A stretch of 41,015 nt of DNA, taken from positions 1 through 41,015 of the forward strand of contig NJFT01000299.1 in assembly GCA_002221725.1 (NCBI GenBank), given 5' to 3'. The notes beneath the pieces were generated by a model. That model was not told the origin of the DNA, did not search any database, and saw only the letters and a list, made by a program, of their open reading frames with translations. Positions 12,178 to 23,421 of the stretch are shown one piece after another. The position numbers and the translations under genes were made by a program. Origin of the DNA: Scedosporium boydii. Lineage: Eukaryota > Ascomycota > Sordariomycetes > Microascales > Microascaceae. The first letter of the stretch is position 1, and the number at the start of each line of letters is the position of its first letter.

Positions 12178-12832
12178 TTTAGAGAGCGATTCGACGAGAA
12201 GCGAGGGCGAGTTTCTATTGAGTCGTTAGTTTTCGGGGGGAGAGAAGCTGCGTGCGCAGTGTGCGGATCTCTCGGATTAGGAGGGACTATTGTGTTTTCG
12301 GTACGAGTGCTCGCTTCAATTCCACGTATGCGCAGGTCTATAATCGAAGAAGGAAGGAAAATGAGAGACTTTGGGTGTTTGCGTGGGTTGTTGCGCTCGA
12401 GGAAAAATGGGGTGAGGTGAGTGAAGAGATGAAGAAAATGGACGAGGTTCTCGAAACGAAAGGGTCTGATTCTATTTACGGTTCGCGTGCCCCTGGCACT
12501 AAATTTGATCTTGCGCTTCAGAGGACGTCAGTACGTGTCTGAAGCCCGAAGGAATTCAATTCAAGGCTAAAGTGTGCTAACAATTTCGCCCAATCCACTC
12601 TTCCAAAGTAAATACAGCGGGGCCTTCCCAACTACGGAGTACGAAGGACAAGGGTGGTACTGTTATCAATTGAATCGATTAATCCATCCAGATCGAGCGC
12701 ATCACGACGCAATGCTCGAGTTTCCTCCGTCCGCGACCCGTCCCGACTGAACACCCGCCAGGTGCTCAAGAAGCATCAAATTCCACCCCCTACTTGATTT
12801 CCTACTCAATAATGTGATCGAACGTGCCCATC
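12178..12832. promoter_or_regulatory. Divergent promoter region, ssSPT / release factor
   Basis: 655 bases between two divergent start codons. It contains one TACGGAGTA, a sister form of the TACGAAGTA motif, at 12633-12641, immediately followed by ACGAAGGA. No TATA box could be assigned with confidence. Confidence 0.5.
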
Positions 12833-13551
12833 ATGCCGCTCGCCCGCCCCCTCATCACTCTCCGCGCCGCCCTCCCACGCCGCCTCTCCACCACCACCGC
12901 CCAACTCTCCAAAATCCTCCCACCCAGACCAAAACCTCCTCCCGACTCCGAAATCGAAGAAGTCTTCATAAAAGGCAGCGGTCCCGGTGGCCAAAAAATC
13001 GTACGCCCTTCCCCTGTCTCTCTCCTCTCTTTCCCCCTCAGCCCAGCAGCCCGACTAAACACAAAACTTAGAACAAAACCAACTCCGCCGTCCAACTAAA
13101 GCACCTCCCCACCGGCATCGTCGTAAAATCCCAGGCCACCCGCTCGCGCTCCCAGAACCGCGCCATCGCACGCAACATCCTCGCCCAGCGCCTCGACGAA
13201 TTATATAACGGCGAGCAGAGCCGCTCAGCTATAGTCGGGGACGTCAAGCAGAAGAAGCGCGCGAGCGCTTCTAAGAAGAGTAGGAGGAAGTATCGGAAGC
13301 TTGAAGAGGAGAAGAGGGCTGCGCTGGGCCTTCAGGAGGACGACGGCGGCGAGGGAGAGAGCGGGAATGTGGATACAAACGAGGAAACCCTCCCAGTGGA
13401 GGAACTAAACGGGGAGCCCAGAGGCGAGGAAAGCAACGACGGCGTAGAGAAGCGGCAGGAGCTCGACGAGTCTGCGTCTCGTCTCGAAGAGCATACTCCT
13501 ACCGCCACTGAGAAAGGCAAGACACCTTCAAGCAACCCGAATGACCTGTAA
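12833..13551 (+). CDS. Mitochondrial GGQ release-factor-like protein (MTRFR/Rso55 type)
   Basis: Codon-independent peptidyl-tRNA hydrolase-type factor of the class I release factor family, expected to rescue stalled mitochondrial ribosomes. CDS join(12833..13000,13072..13551), 215 residues. The N-terminus (ARPLITLRAALPRRLSTTT) is a clear mitochondrial presequence: Arg and hydroxylated residues, no acid. The catalytic loop GSGPGGQKINKTNSAVQL has GGQ at about residues 52-54; the intron falls two codons after it. HLPTGIVVKSQATRSRSQNR follows, as in the family. There are no codon-recognition domains, which separates it from RF1/RF2-type factors. A basic stretch (KKRASASKKSRRKYRKLEEE) corresponds to the ribosome-binding tail of MTRFR-type proteins, and an acidic, low-complexity C-terminus of about 80 residues follows. 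Confidence 0.92.
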
Positions 13552-14290
13552 CCATACCACCTTTGCTTTTTATACGACTATAGAATTGTACGCATAACAC
13601 AGGAATAGAACCAATACCTCCGTAGACTGTATCATCGCCATCACCTGTAACACCATGTACAATCCACTGCGCCTATACATCCCCGATCCATCACCATCAC
13701 AGCATCGTAGTAGCATCACAAACACCGAGGACATCATGAAAACAGAACGGAACAACAATTTGAAGCCCACGAATTTTGACATTTCTTCGCGAGTATGCGA
13801 CCAAGGGAACTACAACTGTGCAACATCGCCTCGACGCATCTGGATAAAAGAAGGTGAAGCAATGTGTATTGTATGAACCACAATTGTTGTTAAGCGAGTC
13901 CACTCCTAACCGCGCACCTGCGCATCCCTCCCGGCTGTTGGAAAAAAAAAAGGAAAGAACAAGGAAAAAATGAAATGAGGGCATTTCGTGAATTTTGTGT
14001 GACCGAACAACGCTTGGGAAAGCCCAATCCCCCCCTCCGACCAGGCCAAAAAATAAACTTTTTGGTGTGTTTAACTATGAGACTCGACAGGAATACATGG
14101 GTAGCGGCTCAAGTGCTTTGAGTATTGGTCGCAACCTCCGAACGACGGCGTGGGCTCGTGAAGAGAGAGTGGGTATGACGTGGGACCAAGTGAACTACAC
14201 ATGAATGACACAATTATAATATTAGTTCCCTGTCCTCATATACTGTCTAAAAAAAGAGCGCAAACTGGTTTGCAATGGTCGTCTCTAACC
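13552..14290. other. Convergent 3' region, release factor / actin
   Basis: 739 bases between converging stop codons, probably the 3' UTRs and polyadenylation regions of both genes. An A-run near 13943-13952 is the only simple-sequence feature. No further gene is supported. Confidence 0.55.
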
Positions 14291-16120
<1,830 letters not shown>

Positions 16121-18177
16121 TGTGACGGTTTACAGAGGATAGGAGAATATGAGAGAAATTCGTTCAGAGAAGAGAAAAGAACTGGAATTAACGAAGCTCG
16201 CGCGATCCAGATCGTGAGAGCAGAAGCGGGCTTGAAGTGTCGTGAGGAGGTTTAAGAAAGAGGCGGTGGCTTTCTAGATTGGGGATGTCGAGAGGTAGAA
16301 GGGGGGAAATAGAGGAGACTTGGAATTTATTCGGGTGGTGGGGGTGGTAGTAATGAGGGAAGAACTGAGGTACGAAGGAGGCAGTACACTTTGTAGTATT
16401 TCAGCGGTGTCGATGTCCTAGAACGGGGAGGAAAGTGTTGCGTGTGGGCGTGGGTGAGGGTGTTGGCTCGGGGTGTTGGGTGTGGTACAGGTACAGGTAC
16501 GAAGGAATCTGGTGGCCTGGGGCAGCTAGCTGCGAGTCCTAGACCAGAAAGGAGGGTGCGAATTAGGGATCAATTGATGACAGTTGTGCGCTAGTAGTGG
16601 TACCTCTCACCTTGCCAAGTTACCAGGTGATGGGACCCTTGGAGGGCAGGTGTTAGGGAATATTGAAGCCTGGCGGGAATCTGGAAGCCTGGAAGCTGTG
16701 CTGGCACTCGCCAAACTAAACGACGTCGACAGAATACAGACCAATTGTACACAGGTAGCGGCTTTCTATTCGCCCCGTATTGCCCATCGCCCACTGCCCA
16801 TTGACCCGGAACCCTGGAAGAGAGCATCGATTGAGCAATCTGGACCATCGAATCCGCTCTCGAACACGCAGTGGCAATTCTACGAAGGACGTTGTGGTTT
16901 ACGATCCTCACCTCCTCACCTATCTACACCGAAAACCGGCTATACCTATCCTCTGCAGTCTGGAGATAAGATTCATTCCGAGGTGGCTGGGGCTGACTCC
17001 GACGAATTGGTATTGGCCATTGCCACCTAGCAATATGTGGGGAGGCGATTCTTACGCGTTCACCGTATCACGAGCCGGCCGCTCGTTGGCGTTTTGGGGT
17101 CGGCGAGGCCGCGTTTCGAGAACATCGTCTTCCCGCAGGCAACATTTTAGGGGCCTAATAATTCGCCGAGCCAATGGCGGGTTTACGCATTCCTTTGGCG
17201 AGTCCTAAACGTGCTCGGTGTGCTTGGTCGAAGCTTGGGGTGTCAAGTCTCGGCGAAAGTTGTACGAAGCATGGATGGATGTGAAACTGCGTCATCCTTC
17301 AGCCGAGCTTTGGATCATGGACAGTTCCGTGCTATCTTATGCTATACCGTCCTTCACTACGAAGTATAGTCTACAAGACACTCTATCCCAATAACCGTTC
17401 GACAAGGCCCAGAAGGCGACAACGGCGGACTTCCGCCTCAAGCGCGAACTGATGCTGGCCTCAAAAGCTTGGATCGTGCTAACCACCGACGCCTTGCCCG
17501 TAGACCACAGCGAAGGCTGATGTAGGAAGTACTTCTCTCGAGGAGAGACAGAGCTTTGACGGCATGCTTCGACTCCAAGTCTTTGCCAAGCAGGCACCTA
17601 GATACCCAAGTCCTGCCGCACATCATTTCCCAGTAACAAGAAATTGGGCAGCCTGATGTGTTTTATAGCCAGTTGAACATGCCTCGTCTGCAAGGGCAAT
17701 CCGCTCATTGGAAAATATTGTGCCGTGCCAGCGTGCTCAACAAAAATATAGTCAATAATTTTGAAGGGCAGGGGTTTTATTGCCAGGTTACAAGGGATCT
17801 GGAGTGCAGAGTGGGGTGTGTATTACAGTCAAGAGAGTGCGTTGGCAACGCAAACTCTTTAAAACCAAGGAAAAGAAGTCCCTTTTGATACGCGGGAGAA
17901 GCTGGCATCTCCTCGTCACGCCTCGATTGCTGCAGCGTTCTGCGATTCCCGCTCCGAGGCACGGGGCGGACTGGAGCCCATTATCATCATGCTGTTGTTC
18001 TGTGTTCCCTCCAGGACAGTACGAATTAAACTGCCACTCATAACTTCGAGCACCAAAGCAAATCAAATCCCACCTTGCAAGAAAGGAGGGGCAATGTTGA
18101 GGTGGGGTAGAGAAGTTCACGGACGTTCGGGAGCAGTGATCATTGGGCCATTATTGGACGGACTTGGGAGGAAAGTT

Positions 18178-18198
18178 TACTTCGTACTGACTTCGTAC
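18178..18198. repeat. Direct repeat ACTTCGTAC x2
   Basis: Two copies of ACTTCGTAC, at 18179-18187 and 18190-18198, start 11 bases apart, roughly one helical turn. The first is also an exact TACTTCGTA, the complement of the dispersed motif. They lie about 670 bases upstream of FES1. The spacing is compatible with a paired protein-binding site, which is inference. Confidence 0.55.
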
Positions 18199-18690
18199 CC
18201 AATGCTGCCTACTCTCCACTTGTCCAGTCCATCCAGGAAGCAGGATGAGTTCTTTTGCATGGCCCATGCACCCGACAGCTCAAGATCTTTACTAGTATAA
18301 TTTCGTCCTAGCTCGAGAACCCCTTTTCCTCTCTCATGATGGGGGCAAGAAATTGAAGAAACATTTCCCTAATAAAACGTCCTGGCCCAAGGGATTTTAT
18401 CGGGAAGGCTTCGCGGATTACTCGTACGAGTCTTCGGGCATGAGACAAACCGGCAGGATTTAAACAATTCAAACAGGCCTGATACTGGATGATGATGCCA
18501 TAGCTTCCCTGATAAGTTTTTTGTGACCGGATGTTGGGCTTAATGGATAGCAACTAAGATAATGAACAACGAGCCAATCATAAAGGAATGCGTCCAGTGT
18601 TCAACATTGAATTGTTCAAATCCGGGTTCCCCGCAACGTCAGACCACGTGACAACCATGCAAAGGGCTAACACGGTTCCAGCACCATGAA

Positions 18691-18703
18691 GAAGCTTCCG
18701 GAA
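18691..18703 (+). promoter_or_regulatory. Heat shock element upstream of FES1
   Basis: GAAGCTTCCGGAA is a perfect three-unit HSE (GAAnnTTCnnGAA), about 157 bases upstream of the FES1 start codon. A further TTC in the correct phase lies at 18676-18678. Hsf1 control of an Hsp70 co-chaperone is biologically sensible, which raises confidence that this is functional. Confidence 0.75.
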
Positions 18704-18859
18704 GCGGGATCAATTCAATTGGGCGGCGACCAGCGCCGATAAAAAGTGACCGATTTTGAGGCTCGATTTTTCGCAAGCTCAGGCATAACTTCTCAAACAA
18801 AACAAATTTCAAAAGATAGAATAATTACCATATTCTAAAATCCCACAAAAATCGCCAAA

Positions 18860-19501
18860 ATGGCATCAGACAAGAGACTCAACGACCTCCTAAAATGGAG
18901 CATCCAAAACCAAGAAACCCCCGACGGCGCAGTCACCCCCGCCAGCGAACGCACCCCACTCGACCCCAAGCTCCTCGAAGCCCTCTTCGGCGGCCCTAGC
19001 GAGCCTGAGCTCATGAAAGCAGCAATGGAGGTCATAACCTCGTCTGACCCGGAAGTCACCCTCGAGTCTAAACTCACTGCCTTTGACAACTTTGAGCAGC
19101 TCATCGAGAACCTAGACAACGCGAATAACATCGCCAACCTCGAGCTGTGGACGCCTCTGCTCGGCTGCCTCGAGCACGACGAGAGCGAGATGCGCAAGAT
19201 GGCCGCGTGGTGTGTCGGTACCGCCGTGCAGAATAACATCAAGAGCCAGGAGAAACTGCTTGCTATGGGTGGCATACCGAAGTTGATCGATGCAGTGCTG
19301 AGCGATGAGGAGGATAAGACCGTGAGGCGCAAGGCTATCTATGCGCTAAGCTCGGCGTGTAGGAATTATCAGCCTGCTATGGATGTGTGCACGACGGAGC
19401 TGGATAAGAGGGGCCATTCGCATGGGACGATTGATTCGTTAGACATGGATGCTGTTGACGTTGTCATGAATGCGCTGAAGAGCCTTGCAGGCACGCAGTG
19501 A
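18860..19501 (+). CDS. FES1: Hsp70 nucleotide exchange factor Fes1
   Basis: Cytosolic Hsp70 nucleotide exchange factor of the Fes1/HspBP1 armadillo family; it releases ADP from Hsp70 and helps deliver misfolded proteins for degradation. Single exon, 213 residues, close to the family norm in filamentous fungi. The start is fixed by a strong context (GCCAAAATGGC). The N-terminus DKRLNDLLKWSIQNQETP is the typical Fes1 opening. Armadillo-type helices follow: FEQLIENLDNANNIANLELW, PLLGCLEHDESEMRKMAAWC, VGTAVQNNIKSQEKLL, GGIPKLIDAVLSDEEDKTVR and RKAIYALSSACRNYQPAMD, ending in a short helix (VDVVMNALKSLAG). A perfect heat shock element lies in the promoter (18691-18703) and a CCAAT pentamer lies at 18574-18578. 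It converges on the uL5m gene. Confidence 0.97.
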   Translation: MASDKRLNDLLKWSIQNQETPDGAVTPASERTPLDPKLLEALFGGPSEPELMKAAMEVITSSDPEVTLESKLTAFDNFEQLIENLDNANNIANLELWTPLLGCLEHDESEMRKMAAWCVGTAVQNNIKSQEKLLAMGGIPKLIDAVLSDEEDKTVRRKAIYALSSACRNYQPAMDVCTTELDKRGHSHGTIDSLDMDAVDVVMNALKSLAGTQ

Positions 19502-19854
19502 TCCTCGGAATCTTACCCAAAAATGAAAATGGTGGGACGGCAACTGTTGGTTTAAACTCGGCGTCTGGAGTATCGGACTATAGAGGGGAGACTCGGAATA
19601 TACGGCGGCATATGGGTATAGAGGACTGGAAGAGACGGGCTTGAAAATAGATGCAAATCATTGACCATGAGTGACTGATCCGTGAACCCTCAACTGAGTG
19701 ATAACGTGATTTCAACGCTTTTTTCGAGATTCATACAAGTCTAGATTGTAATTGTACATGGGGTGGTTATACAGGCCGGGTTTCTTCCGTAGGCTCTACC
19801 TCATATCTGTGGCCCGTCTCTGCAAGATTATTCCGTCTTCACGAATCGCCATCT
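19502..19854. other. Convergent 3' region FES1 / uL5m
   Basis: 353 bases between two converging stop codons; presumably the 3' UTRs of both genes. Nothing else was seen. Confidence 0.6.
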
Positions 19855-21167
19855 TTACTCGCTCTTGAAAGGGATACCAAGGGCACGTAGAAGCAACTGC
19901 GCCTGGCGATCCGATGTAGCGGTTGTCTCCAAAATAAAGTGGCAACCAGGCAAGCTCTATAAATGCAGTTAGTATTATACTGGATGGGGGAGGGCATGGT
20001 ATAGCAATGGGGGTAGTCCGAACCTTTTGAGGGTACATCTAGAGAGAAGGGGAAAAAAAACCCAAGTTAGTCAATCTTGCTCAGAGCCTGCTAGCAGTTG
20101 ATGACAACTCACGTCAAAGTTATACTCGATCTCAGGGAACAAGGCCATTTCTGTAGGGCCAAATCCGAAACTGAGGTTACCGCTGCCATCAAAACCGGCT
20201 GTGAAACAAGTCAGCATGCGCCCCCAAATACCAAAATAAAGTATACTCTGTTTCTTTTCATACCAGTAAGACCAGGCCAATCCTTGATTTTAGGGAATAC
20301 CAAGTTGATAAGCTTATCAACAAACTCGACGGCTTGGTCACCGAATATGGTCACCTTGCAGCCAGAATTGTCACCATTTTGGGTCTTCCACTGGGCGACA
20401 CCGGTCTTGATCCACGTCACTCTCGGGATACGTCCGCTGATAGACTGAATTACCGCTCGGGCAACGTAAAGCTGATCATAATCCTTGATAGCCTTGGGTA
20501 CGAAGCAGTTCATGTGCACGGCGTGAATCTGAGGGATATTGTTGAAGGTAATGTCCTTCTCCAGGAGAGGAAGATTCGACGATCCTCGGGGACCACGAAG
20601 AGGTCGGTTCTCGAAGTACGGCGAGTCGCCAACCCACTTTCGTAGACGCTCTCGCTCGGGGGCCTTGGGAGTGCCAGGGGGCTTGTGGAGGTAGGCGAGG
20701 GTGAGGAGGTCGGAGGAGATGGTGTGGTCATAGGTCTGCTTCAGCCGGGGTAGGTTGAAAGGACCGGGCATGAAGTTTCGAGCGACGGGGTCGGATCGTG
20801 CCGGAGATTGTATGGGGTGGAGCGGACCACGATCGTACTTGGGCGGATGATATTGATACCTGGGTGCGATGTGTTAGTCTCAGGGTTGGCAGGAACAATT
20901 CCAAAGAGGCCGCCGTGGAGCAGCTCCTCACCTATTTCCCGGTAGCCGACGTCCGGCACGGCTTTCCGAGTTAAAGGCCTGGATTATCTTTTCATCTGGC
21001 GGTGGAAGCGTCGTCGTGCTGGTTTCGAGCTCGGCTAGATTAGCATCGACCGAGGACGAGGCCGCAGAGGTTGCGAATCTCCTGGCGCATGTCGAGGCCA
21101 ATGGCAATGTCGAACGGCAATTGGATATGTGGCGGGCTACCCGAGACCCTTCCCGTAGTGCCGACAT
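19855..21167 (-). CDS. MRPL7: Mitochondrial large-subunit ribosomal protein uL5m (MRPL7)
   Basis: Mitochondrial ribosomal protein of the uL5 family, located at the central protuberance of the large subunit. CDS join(19855..19956,20024..20038,20113..20198,20264..20859,20932..21167) on minus, 344 residues. The N-terminus (REGSRVARHISNCRST then CARRFATS) is a mitochondrial presequence. The uL5 core is seen as LPLLEKDITFNNIPQIHAVH, VQSISGR-type strand AVIQSISGRIPRVTWIKTGV, GCKVTIFGDQAVEFVDKLIN, PKIKDWPGLTAGFDGSGNLS and FGPTEMALFPEIEYNFDMYP. Exon 4 is only 15 nt and codes MYPQK; the last exon gives SLPGCHFILETTATSDRQAQ and a stop after GIPFKSE. Omitting the microexon would delete the conserved MYPxK motif. 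All introns have GT..AG borders. Without splicing at the last junction the frame is wrong, so automatic annotation may misread the C-terminus. Confidence 0.94.
20024..20038 (-). other. MRPL7: 15-nt microexon of uL5m
   Basis: Flanked by an upstream intron of 74 nt (GTGAGT...CTAG) and a downstream intron of 67 nt (GTTCGG...ATAG). It codes exactly MYPQK, five residues conserved in position within uL5 proteins (NFD-MYPxK-x-LPGCH), so the exon borders are fixed by the protein family. Confidence 0.88.
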
Positions 21168-23421
21168 TGTGATTCAAAGTGAATGCGACTGGTGATGCTG
21201 CCTCGTCTCGTCACTCGTCAAGCTTCTAGTGCTGGGACAAATTTTCGCGGGTCTCGACTGACATCAAAAGCGCGATGCGTTTAAGCCACTTTTGGCACGT
21301 GATCTAGCCACATGCAAGCCACGTTCAACATTGAAAATGCCTGGTCTGCGCACTTGTTCGAAGTACTTCGTTCTCGGGCTCCACACATCACGATGGACAA
21401 AATTCCGCTCCGGGCTTCAATTCACTCCGCTGGTCGCGTGGAAATCGAATGGGCCAATCTTCGTAGTCCGAGAAGATGGGGTGAGCCACCATCCCATCCC
21501 ACCCTAGTTCATGCGCGCTTCCCAGAACAACGGCATCCAACAATCGTGCGGGGTTCCATCGGTGATGAGAACAATTAATCTCTTCGGCCAACGTGATCGA
21601 TGCATTCCCGAGTTTGTGATCTCTTATGAAGGAGGATGCCTGGGCCCGGGCGCCCCCCTGGACCCCCGGTTCTGTTAACCGAGTCACATCGACAGACAAA
21701 GAGTCCCGTCAAGTCAAGGAAAGTGCTTTACTTTGCGTCAAGTTTGTAATAAGTGTGAGAGTACCAAGATTGCCCTCACCCTCGCATGGCTTTATTAGGC
21801 AGCTCTTTAGGACGCCCGGGAAAAACAACGAGTCCCAGACGTGGAATATTCTCGTTCCGCAAACAGGATACGAAAGGAAGGTCGTCGTTAGCAACTACCA
21901 TTTTCATCTTCGGTATCACCGTTGGGCGGACAGGCGTGGGAGAAGTGAAGGGAAAAGGAAGGAATAGTAGATGCCTAGACGCTTGGAATTCTCTTGATGC
22001 ATCCCACTATTTACTCGATGCTTTTTGATCCGTCCAGGGATTGGCGCGGATTATCGACCTAGATAACGTCAAGAGGCATATAGTTTCGTGATATCCTTCC
22101 TAGATAGACCATGGAGCAGGGTACTAGGTAATACAAGCATCTTCTTGGGTGTCTTGGCTCGAGATCCCAGCTCCCAGATACCGCCAAAACGGCCCCCATG
22201 CCGCACTAGATGACTGGTCCAGTGGTTCGACTTGAGGCAAAGCTGAGGTTGAGCTGATTCCCGCCCACGACCGCGTGGAGGCTGTTGGCCTGACCTCCAC
22301 CACCCATTCCCGTCCAAGTCCTTGTCTCTTATCTCATATATCCGTCTTGTCTTACCGAGCCGTTGGCGGACCTGGTCAGAATCTGCCTAACATTGCAAAA
22401 TACAAGTAGAGGGCGCCAGCGCTTTCGGTGTGCGAAAGAGGCAGGGCTCAAGCCACATTCTGACACTGGAATCCCAGACCACCCGCCTGCATGCCAGAAC
22501 ACAGGCGAGTATCAATATAGTCGTGGCCGTCATTCAGGGCCCTACACAAGGAGACTGCATGCTTGCCTGTGCAACTACACTACAACTGCCACTGCCCCGC
22601 CCCCGGTTTTTCCAGAGATCATTTACCAGCATTGAGGCGGACCGGCCAAGTGCTTGAGTTTCTAAAATTATCGGCAGGCGCGTCCCAGACTAAGAGAGCG
22701 GTGCAAGAAGGAAAGAACGAACGGGGACCGCCATTGACACCGCATCATTGATTCTCCCGCCTTTATTACTTGTTGGAGGGCGCTTCCACAGAACCCAGGA
22801 ATGTATTCGGCGCCTCAACAGATCACCATCGCTCCCCAACTCTCTCGCCTCGATATACAAACTTGAAGTAATAGCTGAAGGAATTCTTCACCCGCCTTCG
22901 ATCTGCCTTCGATCGGCGCAACATCACTAAGAGTCTGACAGCGGGCCCCTGTCCATTCCCCCAACAATCTGCTCAAGGATCATCACCCCCACTGAATTTG
23001 GGCAACAGCTCGAGCCCCTCCTTTGCGACAACCCCCTCCATCGAGTCTCCATTCATCCATCCATCCATCCGCCTCGATCCTTACCCAGGCGTCGATTTAC
23101 CTGCATCAGCAAGGCATCAACAAGGCTCTACATAGGACCCTTCTAATCGCAATCGCATTGCGCCACGTCAATCACCGATATACATATTGCGGGTCCCCTT
23201 TTTCGACAATTTGGGGCCATTGCTAGGCACCCAGATAGCTCCTTGCTACATACATACCTCTCGTTCAAACTACGGTTCCCAAGCCTGGATACCGACTAGC
23301 TCCCAACTTCAAACTACCCAGGATGCCGCCGAGGTTACCATAACATTAAAGCCACAACACGAATGTCGACCTTTGTCCTGTTCGTCATTCCGTTTCACTA
23401 TTATCAGCGACACATGTTACC
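21168..23421. promoter_or_regulatory. Divergent intergenic region uL5m / deubiquitinase
   Basis: 2.25 kb between divergent start codons. It includes a GC-rich patch at about 21645-21670, a palindrome CGAAGTACTTCG at about 21359-21370, and a TCCA tandem at about 23044-23061. The frames here (90 codons or fewer) show no domain. The last part should be the 5' UTR of the deubiquitinase. Confidence 0.5.

Larger units (their letters stand above)
16121..18859. promoter_or_regulatory. Divergent intergenic region actin / FES1
   Basis: 2.7 kb holding the actin promoter (right-adjacent, CT-rich on the actin strand, about 16130-16330) and the FES1 promoter at its other end. Overlapping frames at 16584-17208 have no recognisable domain and were not accepted. 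TACGAAGTA motifs occur at 17358-17366 and 18178-18186, the latter part of a direct repeat. GGTACAGGTACAGGTAC is a small tandem near 16486-16500. A small unrecognised gene in the middle cannot be excluded. Confidence 0.5.

Noticed and set aside
16584..17208. Overlapping 142- and 148-codon plus frames between actin and FES1
   Set aside because: No domain, no supporting splice structure, composition like random sequence.
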